From JADLEX01 sp964586775 (lineage in GTDB: Bacteria; Lernaellota; Lernaellaia; JACKCT01), in NCBI GenBank assembly GCA_964586775.1, contig CAZPJD010000241.1:1-45696 (forward strand): 45,696 nt of DNA. Direction: 5' to 3'. Below the pieces are notes generated by a model that saw nothing but the letters and a program-made list of their open reading frames with translations, was not told the DNA's origin and did not search any database. The stretch's first letter is position 1; the number at the start of each line of letters is the position of its first letter. The position numbers and the translations under genes are program-made. This document shows, piece by piece, positions 28,961-36,072 of this stretch.

Positions 28961-30106
28961 CTATCGTTGGTCGACGGCTGCCCGATACGACCGAACGAGC
29001 ACCTCGACAGCCTCGTCGATCATCGCCTCCGTTGAGTCGCGGCCCAGCGACAGACGAACGGCGCCGAGTGCGGATTGCGCATCGAGCCCCTGCGCGAGCA
29101 GCACGTCCGACGGCGACTCGCCGCCCTCGTGGCACGCCGAGCCGGTGGAAGCGGCGATCTCGGGCGCGTGAGCCAGCACGGCGCTGCCGCGCCCGCCGGG
29201 AAACGAGACGTTGAGCGTGTTGGGCAGACGCTCGGTCTCGTGACCGTTCAAACGCATCCCCGGGATTCGCGCGCGAAGGCCGTCCCACAGACGGTCGCGC
29301 AGGGCTCGGGTGCGTTCGGCTCGCGCGGCCAGATCGCGCCCGGCGATCTCGCACGCAAGACCGAGCGCCACGATGTACGGCACGTTTTCGGTGCCGGGTC
29401 GCACGCCGCGCTCGTGACCCGCGCCGAGCATCAACGGCGCGAGCGGCGTGCCGCGACGCACGTAAAGCGCGCCGACGCCCTTGGGCGCGTAACACTTGTG
29501 CCCCGCGACGGTCAGCATATCCACTCCGAGCGCACGCACGTCGATGGGGATCTTGCCGACGGCCTGCGCCGCATCGGTGTGCGTCGTCGCTCCGTGTTCT
29601 CGCGCGGCGGCGGCGATCTCGGCCATCGGCATGATCGTGCCGGTTTCGTTGTTCGCCAGCATGATCGTGACGAGCGCGGTGTCGTCGCGAAGCGCGTCGC
29701 GAACGGTTTCCACCGGCACGCGTCCGGACGAATCGACGCCGACGCGCGTCACGGTGTACCCGGATTTTTCGAGCGCGCGGCACGGGCGCGCGGTGGCGGG
29801 ATGCTCCACCACCGACGTCACGATGTGCCGCCGATCGAGTCGCGCGGCGGCCACGCCACGGATGGCGAGGTTGTTCGATTCGGTGCCGCCCGACGTGAAA
29901 ACGATCTCGTCGGCATCGCAGCGAAGCAGCGCCGCGACCTGGGTGCGGGCGCGGTCCACCGCCTCTTTCGCGCGGCGACCGTAAACGTGCGCGCTCGACG
30001 GATTGCCGAAGTGCTCGCGCAAAAACGGCAGCATCGCATCGACCACCTCGGGATGGATCGGCGTGGTGGCGTTGTGGTCCAGGTAGATCGGGTCGCGCTC
30101 GGTCAT
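28961..30106 (-). CDS. Cysteine desulfurase (NifS/IscS class)
   Basis: PLP enzyme that removes sulfur (or selenium) from cysteine (or selenocysteine) and holds it as a persulfide. The 381-residue product has the N-terminal YLDHNATTP, the PLP Lys204 in AGHKCYAPKG, and the catalytic Cys325 in STGSACHEGG. ATG 30106 has GGAGGGG upstream; a longer open frame above it is only the shadow of the DsrE gene. It lies 11 bases after the DsrE-family stop in the sulfur operon. It could feed sulfur to the operon's thiol carriers or, because it neighbours a probable selenoprotein, take part in selenium mobilisation; the latter is speculation. Confidence 0.93.
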   Translation of the reverse strand: MTERDPIYLDHNATTPIHPEVVDAMLPFLREHFGNPSSAHVYGRRAKEAVDRARTQVAALLRCDADEIVFTSGGTESNNLAIRGVAAARLDRRHIVTSVVEHPATARPCRALEKSGYTVTRVGVDSSGRVPVETVRDALRDDTALVTIMLANNETGTIMPMAEIAAAAREHGATTHTDAAQAVGKIPIDVRALGVDMLTVAGHKCYAPKGVGALYVRRGTPLAPLMLGAGHERGVRPGTENVPYIVALGLACEIAGRDLAARAERTRALRDRLWDGLRARIPGMRLNGHETERLPNTLNVSFPGGRGSAVLAHAPEIAASTGSACHEGGESPSDVLLAQGLDAQSALGAVRLSLGRDSTEAMIDEAVEVLVRSYRAAVDQR

Positions 30107-30117
30107 CGGCCCCTCCG

Positions 30118-30471
30118 TCAAAACGTCAGCACGCGGTCCGCTTCCAGCGTCCAGTCCGCCAGCAGCGCGAGCGACCCACGCTCGACACCCTCGATCAGCA
30201 TTTCGGCCCGCAGACCGCGGGCGTCCATGCAGCTCCCTCAAAGCCGGACGGGCACGCCCTTCGCCAGCAGCGCGCGGATCATGCGCTCGACGTTGTAGTA
30301 GCCGTTCGGCGTCTTCTGGTCCTCGATCGCCGACGTGACGGCGTCGGCCTGCGCGAAGACGCGGACGGAAACGTCCTCGCGTTTCGACAACTCCATCGCG
30401 AGACGAAGCGCGTTGTAGGTGCGCTCCGATCCGTAGGGTGCGTCGTTGAGAATGAAGCACACGCTAGACAT
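30118..30471 (-). CDS. DsrE-family sulfur-relay protein with in-frame UGA (probable selenocysteine 78)
   Basis: The frame from ATG 30471 reads MSSVCFILNDAPYGSERTYN and reaches a TGA at 30240-30238 after KGVPVRL. It continues in the same frame with GSCMDARGLRAEMLIEG to a second TGA at 30120-30118. Reading through gives 117 residues, the normal DsrE length; stopping at the first TGA loses the conserved third of the fold. In Cys homologues the UGA position is the first Cys of a CGxC motif, so here the motif is U78-G-S-C81. A hairpin directly downstream fits a bacterial SECIS (separate entry). DsrE-like selenoproteins are known. Role: carrier of sulfane sulfur or a redox relay, in an operon with a flavoprotein, a rhodanese-regulator and a desulfurase. 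Confidence 0.88.
30198..30230 (-). promoter_or_regulatory. Predicted bacterial SECIS element for the DsrE-family selenoprotein
   Basis: Downstream of the UGA the minus strand folds as an outer stem GCAT/ATGC, a symmetric 4x4 internal loop and an upper stem GCCCGC/GCGGGC with apical loop GGTCT (30216-30212). There are 21 bases between the UGA and the loop, and G occupies the first two loop positions, as bacterial SECIS rules require. The loop is nearly the same as AGGUCU in E. coli fdhF. Confidence 0.82.
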
Positions 30472-30479
30472 CGCCCCTC

Positions 30480-31637
30480 CTAGAACCACCTGCGCAGCCA
30501 GTCCTTCTCGAACAAAACCTTTCCGGCGTGCCAATGCCGCCCCGGCGCGTACATCTTCATCGCGGGTACGGGTTCGGCGTAAAAGTTTCCGCGCCCGAAG
30601 CCCGCTTTGCCATCTCCCGTCTCGATGAAGCACTCGCCGTGCCCGTTGAATCGTGCCTCGGTCGACGCACCACGAATGCTCGCGGCGATGCGTTCGGCGA
30701 CGATGCCCGCCTGCCCATGCGCGAAGACACCCGCTTTGGGCAGGGGCTTTCCCATCGCCAGGGGAATCGTCGTAACGTCGCCGATCGCATACACGTTCTC
30801 GAATCTCGTTTCCATGGTGAACCGATCCACCGCGATCCATCCGGCTTCGTTCACGAGCCCCGCCTCGCGGGCCACGACGGGCGCCTGAAACGGCGGCACA
30901 TAGACGAGCAGATCAAAGTCCGCCGCGGCTCCGTCCGCGAATGCGAGCCGTCGCGCCGTCGCGTCGCACGATGCGATCTGACGCCCCGGGAAATACGCGA
31001 CGTTTCGCGACTCGACGAGGGCTCTCACCATCGCGGATGCCTCGGGCCCCGCCACGCCCATGGGCCCGGGCTCCGCGGCGTGGAGTTCGACCCGTGTGCG
31101 ACCGCCGATGCCGCGTGCCCGCGCCGAAGCCTCGAACAGCATCGCGGCTTCGTACGGCGCGGCGGGGCATTTGTAAGCGGGGGCCGCGGTGAGTACGACG
31201 ACCTTGCCGCCTTGAAACGCGTTCCATTTGTCGCGCAGCGCCGTCGCCCCGTCCAGCGTGCAGAACGTATGTCCCGAATCGGCCAACCCGGGAATGCGCT
31301 CGGGGGCGGGGTCCGCGCCGAGCGAGATGACGAGGAAGTCGGCTTCGTGCGTGACGCCGGAGACGACCACGTGTCGGGCGATCGGATCGATGGCTTCGAT
31401 ATCGCCATGAATCACATCGACGTCGCGCTTCTCGAGCGCCGAGAGCGGTCGCACGATCCGATCGACCTCCCGCATTCCCACCATCAACCACAGCAGCGAC
31501 GGCCAGAAAACGTGATTCCGTTCGCGGTCGACCAAAACGACCCGGTGCGAACGGCCCAGACGTTTGCGCAGTTCGACCGCGGCGACCACGCCGCCGACGC
31601 CGCCCCCGAGAACCATGATCGTCCGCGAGTGCGTCAT
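30480..31637 (-). CDS. FAD-dependent oxidoreductase of the sulfide:quinone oxidoreductase type
   Basis: Membrane-associated flavoprotein expected to oxidise sulfide or a persulfide and reduce quinone. The 385-residue product has the FAD GxGxxG motif VLGGGVGG (10-16), a second Rossmann region with ATG-like LVISLGADPAPE, a Cys in APAYKCPAAPYEA (the place of a redox Cys in SQR-like enzymes), and YAIGDVTTIPL near the C-terminal FAD site. ATG 31637 overlaps the stop of the ArsR-rhodanese gene by four bases (ATGA). The next gene is the DsrE-family selenoprotein eight bases away. It could also be a type II NADH-dehydrogenase-like enzyme; the sulfur context favours the SQR-type reading. Confidence 0.85.
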   Translation of the reverse strand: MTHSRTIMVLGGGVGGVVAAVELRKRLGRSHRVVLVDRERNHVFWPSLLWLMVGMREVDRIVRPLSALEKRDVDVIHGDIEAIDPIARHVVVSGVTHEADFLVISLGADPAPERIPGLADSGHTFCTLDGATALRDKWNAFQGGKVVVLTAAPAYKCPAAPYEAAMLFEASARARGIGGRTRVELHAAEPGPMGVAGPEASAMVRALVESRNVAYFPGRQIASCDATARRLAFADGAAADFDLLVYVPPFQAPVVAREAGLVNEAGWIAVDRFTMETRFENVYAIGDVTTIPLAMGKPLPKAGVFAHGQAGIVAERIAASIRGASTEARFNGHGECFIETGDGKAGFGRGNFYAEPVPAMKMYAPGRHWHAGKVLFEKDWLRRWF

Positions 31638-32332
31638 GACCGCCTCTTCATTCCGTGTTGGGCGCGCCCGGCGCCGGTTTCCACCGCAAGCCCACGCGCC
31701 CGCCAATCGGGAACGCCGTCTTCCAATCGCATCGCGCGATATCCCTTCGAGCGGAGGATTCGCACGGCCTCGATGGCGAGCACGCAGTAGGGACCGCGGC
31801 AGTACGCCACAACCTCACGTTTGCGCGGGATTTCAGCCAGACGACGGACGAGTTCTTCGAGCGGGATGCATTTCGCGCCGGGGATGTGCCCGGCCGCGTA
31901 TTCCTCGGGCGGGCGGACGTCGAGCACCGTGACCGATCCGTCGCGCACGCGGCGCACCAGCGCGGCGTGATCGATGGGCTCCAAAACGGAGCGCTCGCGC
32001 AGGAAGGCGTCCGTGATCGCGTCGATCTCGGCGAGGCGCGCGCGCGCCAGATCGCGCATGGAACGAAAGAAAGCGCAGACATCCTCGTCCGCGAGCCGGT
32101 ATTCGACGTACAGCCCGTGCTTCGCGGCGTCGACGAGCCGCGCGGCGCGCAGCGTCTGCAGGTGCTGCGACGCGTTGGCGACGCTCTGACCGCTCTGCCG
32201 GGCGAGGTCCTCCACGGTGCGCGGCCCCTGACACAGCAGGTCGAGCAGCTCCAGCCGTCGCGGGCTGGCGACCGCCCGCCCGATCCGCGCGAACTGCTCG
32301 TAAAACGCGTCCTTGAACTCCCGGCCCTTCAC
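31634..32332 (-). CDS. ArsR-family HTH regulator fused to a rhodanese domain
   Basis: The 232-residue product has a winged-helix ArsR domain (about 10-100) with the recognition region SGQSVANASQHLQTLRAARL, then a rhodanese domain (about 115-215) with VTVLDVRPPEEYAAGHIPGA and active loop CRGPYC (Cys178, Cys183). The HTH part also has Cys34 and Cys86, positions similar to the dithiol pair used by BigR/SqrR persulfide sensors; that match is inference. The start is GTG 32332, with GGAGG nine bases upstream. It is the first gene of the sulfur operon and very likely autoregulates through the palindrome at 32357-32370. Confidence 0.9.
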   Translation of the reverse strand: MKGREFKDAFYEQFARIGRAVASPRRLELLDLLCQGPRTVEDLARQSGQSVANASQHLQTLRAARLVDAAKHGLYVEYRLADEDVCAFFRSMRDLARARLAEIDAITDAFLRERSVLEPIDHAALVRRVRDGSVTVLDVRPPEEYAAGHIPGAKCIPLEELVRRLAEIPRKREVVAYCRGPYCVLAIEAVRILRSKGYRAMRLEDGVPDWRARGLAVETGAGRAQHGMKRRS

Positions 32333-32356
32333 GCTTCCGCGCCTCCATTAATCAAT

Positions 32357-32393
32357 TATTCAATTGAATATAAGACTATTCGACGCCCGTCAA
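32357..32393 (-). promoter_or_regulatory. Promoter and operator of the sulfur operon
   Basis: A -35 TTGACG (32393-32388) is followed by TATATT (32372-32367, 15-base spacer) or TATTCA (17-base spacer) as -10. A perfect 14-bp palindrome TATTCAATTGAATA (32357-32370) overlaps the -10 and the expected start, a repressor arrangement. It contains ATTC and GAAT half-sites like those reported for SqrR-type regulators, but with a shorter spacer. Confidence 0.65.
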
Positions 32394-32397
32394 GGCC

Positions 32398-32428
32398 AAA
32401 AAAAAGTGCCCCGGCGCGAGGCCGGGGC
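32398..32428 (-). terminator. Rho-independent terminator after the octahaem cytochrome gene
   Basis: An 8-bp stem GCCCCGGC / GCCGGGGC with loop GCGAG lies at 32408-32428. On the minus strand it is followed by a run of eight or nine T (A-run from 32398). It separates the cytochrome gene from the sulfur-operon promoter. Confidence 0.88.
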
Positions 32429-32457
32429 GAGAAGCGATGCGTTTGTCCGTTGTCGGA

Positions 32458-34605
32458 TCAGGGAATCGGAACCGCGTGGCAGGTTCCGCACGCGTTGACG
32501 TAAGGAACGGGCATCAGGCTGTCGCTCGGCGTCTGGCCGGACAGCAGCGTTTTGCGCGGGACGTCCATGATGTGCGACGAGATGTCGTTCATCCAGTACT
32601 GGTTCACGCCCGTGCCCGGTTCGCCGGAGCCGGTGCGCGCGGCCTTGATCATGTGGCAATCGATGCATCGGGGATCGAGCGAGCCGTGATTCAGGCCGAC
32701 CGCGTCGAGGGTGTGGTCGCCGACGTCGATATCGCTGTGGCACTTCAGGCACAGCGAATTGTCTTCGGCGCTCTCGGTCAGCAGGAACGGTTCGTCGCTG
32801 TAGCCGTGCGAGTCGTGGCAGTCGCTGCACGTGAGCAGCATGAACTCGTTGCGATAGTGCGTCGAACGCAGCATGTCGGTGTACTGCTGATGATGGCTCT
32901 TCGAATGCATGGCCGCGTCGGTGTAGAAGTCCGTCGCGGCGCCGTCCGCGCGGCTGGTGTAGTCGGCGAGGAACACCTGCCGGCTCGTGCCCGCGATCAT
33001 CATTCGGCGGTCTGCGTTGACGGGATTGTCGGTGCTCATTTTCCCTTGGGGACGGCTGTGGCACTGACCGCAGATCAGCGTCGCGCGCTCGGCCGCGAGG
33101 TTTTGCGGAGACACCGTGTACCAGCCGCCGCCGGCGTGCGCCCAGTGGTTCGAGCCCGGGCCATGGCAGTTTTCGCAGCCCATGCCGAACTCGTTGGGGA
33201 TGCCGTCGCCATCTACGTCAAATTCGCCGTTGGGGTCGTTGGCCGAGGACATGGTCCAGCCCGCCGTGTCGTCGCCCGTCACCGTGTAGCCGTTCACGTG
33301 GCACCCGGCGCAGTTCTTGTCCCACGACTTGGATTTTGCCGGCGTCGTGAGCCCGGTCGCCTCGTTGAACCAGTAGCTGCCGTTGTAGTCGCGGAACACC
33401 TTGCGGGTGCGCGGCGAGTAAGACTCGCTTCCCTCGGTGTGATACTGGACGGGCAGGAAGTAGAAGCTTCCCGTGATCCGGGTCAGATAGCGCTGCTTGT
33501 AAACGCCGCCGCCGTATCCAAAGGCCACTTCGTAGGACGCATTCGCGCCGATGTTCACCTTCTGGTCGGTGAGCGTCACCTTGTACGTCCCGGCGTCGTT
33601 CCAAATCCGCGCCGTGAAGCTGACGCCCGCGCCGGGATTCGTGAGAGAGGTCTTGTACTTGTCGAATCCCCGCGTGCCGTCGTAGTCGTAGTAGTAGATC
33701 AGGGTGTCGTCGTCGTACAGATCGAAGCCTTCCAGGAACGTCGGATGGCGATCCAGATCGTAGTCCTGGAGCCCGCTCGGATCTCGGGGCGCGTTGATGC
33801 TCAGGCGGTGCATCGTCTTCTTGTAATGCGTGTAGCCGTGGCAATTCAGGCACACCGAGGTTCCGACGTAGAACGCGTCCTCGCCCACGGTCATCGACAC
33901 GATGATCGGACGCTTCGTGTCGAGCAGTTCCGACGATGAGAATGACGCCCGGGAAAGACTGCCGCCCGGCAGGTGGTCGGCGTCGTCATCCGCGGGACGC
34001 ACATAGATGTAATAGTCGCCCGCATCGAGCGGCGTAATCTCGTAGATGCCCTCGCCGTCGGTCACGTCGTACTGGTATGTGATGGCGGCCGCGAGCTGCG
34101 CGCGAACGAGATCCTCGAGGGGCTCGTCGTCGGTGGCCGAAGAGGAGAACGTCGTCGGATTCATGTTGATCGTCACACCGGAAACGTCCTCGACGGGGAT
34201 CAGAAAGACGTAGGCGCCGACGACGGGATTGTCCGTCGTGTCCGTCACGCGTCCGACCACGCCGTCCGGAATGGTCGGGTAGTAGCCGTCGGCGTTCTGG
34301 CCGTCCTCTCCGCCTTCGCCATCCTCGCCGTCTTCCCCGTCTTCTCCGTCGTTGCCGTCATTGCCGTCGGCCCCATCGTTGCCGTCGTTGCCGTCGTTGC
34401 CGTCGGAACCGGATTCACCGGGCTTGCCGTCGTTCCCGTCGAGTCCATCTTCGCCGTTCGCGCCGTCATTGCCGCCGGCTCCGGATTGACCGTCTTCCCC
34501 GTCGCCGCCATCGGCCCCATCTGAGCCTCCACAACCGGCCGCGAGAAGGATCAGCGAGACCAGCCAAGCCACCCACCACCCACATTTTGCGTCGTATCGA
34601 GACAT
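32458..34605 (-). CDS. Octahaem c-type cytochrome lipoprotein with collagen-like stalk
   Basis: The 715-residue product has a lipobox LAAGC (Cys25), so it is a lipoprotein. Residues 27-104 are 26 uninterrupted Gly-X-Y triplets rich in Asp, Asn and Glu. A carboxypeptidase-regulatory-like beta domain follows (about 113-230), then a domain with eight CXXCH haem sites: CLNCH, CAGCH, CENCH, CGQCH, CSDCH, CLKCH, CIDCH, CGTCH. It should be an extracytoplasmic electron carrier or reductase, displayed away from the membrane by the stalk. ATG 34605 (GGGAG upstream) is preferred over the ATG 14 codons earlier. A PadR regulator is divergent. The reductase substrate is unknown; multihaem proteins of this kind may reduce N or S compounds or metals. 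Confidence 0.9.
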   Translation of the reverse strand: MSRYDAKCGWWVAWLVSLILLAAGCGGSDGADGGDGEDGQSGAGGNDGANGEDGLDGNDGKPGESGSDGNDGNDGNDGADGNDGNDGEDGEDGEDGEGGEDGQNADGYYPTIPDGVVGRVTDTTDNPVVGAYVFLIPVEDVSGVTINMNPTTFSSSATDDEPLEDLVRAQLAAAITYQYDVTDGEGIYEITPLDAGDYYIYVRPADDDADHLPGGSLSRASFSSSELLDTKRPIIVSMTVGEDAFYVGTSVCLNCHGYTHYKKTMHRLSINAPRDPSGLQDYDLDRHPTFLEGFDLYDDDTLIYYYDYDGTRGFDKYKTSLTNPGAGVSFTARIWNDAGTYKVTLTDQKVNIGANASYEVAFGYGGGVYKQRYLTRITGSFYFLPVQYHTEGSESYSPRTRKVFRDYNGSYWFNEATGLTTPAKSKSWDKNCAGCHVNGYTVTGDDTAGWTMSSANDPNGEFDVDGDGIPNEFGMGCENCHGPGSNHWAHAGGGWYTVSPQNLAAERATLICGQCHSRPQGKMSTDNPVNADRRMMIAGTSRQVFLADYTSRADGAATDFYTDAAMHSKSHHQQYTDMLRSTHYRNEFMLLTCSDCHDSHGYSDEPFLLTESAEDNSLCLKCHSDIDVGDHTLDAVGLNHGSLDPRCIDCHMIKAARTGSGEPGTGVNQYWMNDISSHIMDVPRKTLLSGQTPSDSLMPVPYVNACGTCHAVPIP
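34294..34527 (-). repeat. Collagen-like Gly-X-Y coding repeat (26 triplets)
   Basis: In-frame 9-bp-unit repetition codes GND, GED, GAD and similar triplets. Many GNDGND units are nearly identical at the DNA level. The tract is likely to vary in length between strains by slippage. Confidence 0.9.
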
Positions 34606-34967
34606 CGCGCACTCCCAGGAATGAAAAGACGAGCACGGTTTTTGCAAGTTACGTGCCCCGATGTCGGTTATCGACCATGCCGGGCATAGTCGAAATACGT
34701 AAACGTTATTCGATAGATCACGGACGCGGCGACGCGGAGGTCGGCGAAACCGGTCTCGAAGTGAGACCGAACCGCCGGATCGGTGCCAAATCGAAACCGC
34801 GGTGCCCGCGACGCGCCGAAAAATTCAATGTGACGATTGGCGTGCGACCGGCTTTACCGTAGATTTCGACGTGAGGCGCCGCGCACGACGTGGAGTGACC
34901 GAACGTCCGCACGATCGCTGTGCCGGCACATGACACTTCGCCTCGCGTCTCGCCATGGAGGTGCATC
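34606..34967. other. Divergent intergenic region (cytochrome gene and padR)
   Basis: I see no gene in this 362-base stretch. Imperfect inverted repeats are centred at 34701-34702 (separate entry). Frames on the minus strand across 34718-35062 look like shadows of padR. Confidence 0.5.
34690..34713. promoter_or_regulatory. Imperfect palindrome, candidate operator between the cytochrome gene and padR
   Basis: Half-sites TCGAAATACGT and ACGTTATTCGA flank a 2-base centre (9 of 11 positions pair). It lies 85 bases before the cytochrome start. An adjacent PadR-type gene makes an operator plausible, although known PadR sites look different. Confidence 0.4.
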
Positions 34968-35336
34968 TTGCCGCGGAAAACGACCAAACCTAGAACGCCG
35001 AATCCGATCATAACCAAAGAAATCGAGCGCGAATTCCTACTGGCGTTCTGGAAGATCCACATCCTTCATCACGCCGAGAAGAAGCCGGTGGTGGGACAGT
35101 GGGCGATTCGCGAACTACGGCACCACGGTTACGACGTCAGTCCGGGGACGATGTATCCGCTTTTGAAGCGCTTGGAGGAGCGCGGCTGGCTGTCCTGCAA
35201 GGTCGATCCTTCCGGCGGCGCGAAAGCACGCCGCGAATACACGCTCACCTCGGCGGGGCGAGGCGTACTCCGGCACCTGCGCGAGAGCATCGGCGAACTG
35301 CACCGCGAGGTCGTGCTGGGCGAGGACGACGACTGA
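34968..35336 (+). CDS. PadR-family transcriptional regulator
   Basis: The 122-residue product has the PadR winged helix with GYDVSPGTMYPLLKRLEERGWL, then ARREYTLTSAGRGVL and a C-terminal helix. TTG 34968 is chosen as start because GGAGGTG lies just upstream; an in-frame GTG at 34920 would add 16 residues without a good ribosome site. It diverges from the octahaem cytochrome gene and may regulate it. Its ligand is unknown. Confidence 0.88.
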   Translation: MPRKTTKPRTPNPIITKEIEREFLLAFWKIHILHHAEKKPVVGQWAIRELRHHGYDVSPGTMYPLLKRLEERGWLSCKVDPSGGAKARREYTLTSAGRGVLRHLRESIGELHREVVLGEDDD

Positions 35337-35460
35337 CGCGCAATCGGCCTGCTGCCGCATGACATCGAATAACTTCTCGATCACGCACCTTTGAAAAGCG
35401 CGCGCCGCTGTGAAAGAATCCCGGGATGCGTCTTACTCGTTGGACAAGGTCGTGACGCGG

Positions 35461-35973
35461 ATGTCCCGCCCTGTGAGAATCGTCGAGACCCTGCTGGTGG
35501 CTTGCGTAATGGCGGCGCTGTGCGCGCTGTGGCCGGCCGCGACGGCGCAGGCCGCGCCCGAGAAGTGCCGCAAGGAGATCTGGCCCGAGGCGTGGAAATT
35601 CTACGGCGACAAAGACGCCAAGACCCTCAACTGCGACGACTACGAATACCGCCTCGTCGATCTCAACGACGACGGCGAGGACGAATTGCTCGTCTACAAG
35701 CGCAGCATCGCGTGCCCCTTCGGCGGCGCATGCACGCATGAGCTGTGGGGACGCGCGGGCGGCGTCGCGAAACGCTTGGCCACGCTGCCCGGCCGCGTCG
35801 AGGTGGCCAAGACCCGCACCGAGGGCTGGCTCGACCTCATTGTCCGGACGCAGCAGGCCGAGCGCCTGGAATTCGCCTGGGCGGGCGAGGCGTACCGCCA
35901 GAAACCAACCATGAAGAAGCCCGTCGAGATGAAGGAAGAAAATCCCGACGACCCGTGGAGTTCGCTGCCGTAA
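35461..35973 (+). CDS. Secreted 170-aa protein of unknown function
   Basis: The product has a cleavable signal peptide (to about Ala-Gln-Ala at residue 32) and no membrane segment after it. The mature part has LVDLNDDGEDELLVY, a calcium-loop-like or FG-GAP-like element, and four Cys that could form two disulfides. A Lys/Glu/Asp-rich tail ends PDDPWSSLP. Starts at ATG 35410 or TTG upstream are possible; ATG 35461 gives the best signal peptide. I do not recognise a family. It sits upstream of, and in line with, the hybrid kinase gene but with a 99-base gap. Confidence 0.7.
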   Translation: MSRPVRIVETLLVACVMAALCALWPAATAQAAPEKCRKEIWPEAWKFYGDKDAKTLNCDDYEYRLVDLNDDGEDELLVYKRSIACPFGGACTHELWGRAGGVAKRLATLPGRVEVAKTRTEGWLDLIVRTQQAERLEFAWAGEAYRQKPTMKKPVEMKEENPDDPWSSLP

Positions 35974-36072
35974 CCGGGCACGAACAGCGCGAAGTGCGAA
36001 TATTCTTCAGCGCCGCGATATTCCCTCCGAAATCACTTGCAGATGCATTTGCCGTTCCGGGGGCGAGGGTCC

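Noticed and set aside
30238..30471. Truncated 77-aa DsrE protein or a simple nonsense mutation
   Set aside because: The UGA replaces the motif Cys exactly, the downstream frame is intact to a normal end, and a SECIS-like hairpin follows at the right distance.
34294..34527. CRISPR-like or tandem DNA repeat array
   Set aside because: The repetition is a 9-base in-frame unit coding Gly-X-Y triplets within the cytochrome lipoprotein; there are no spacers.
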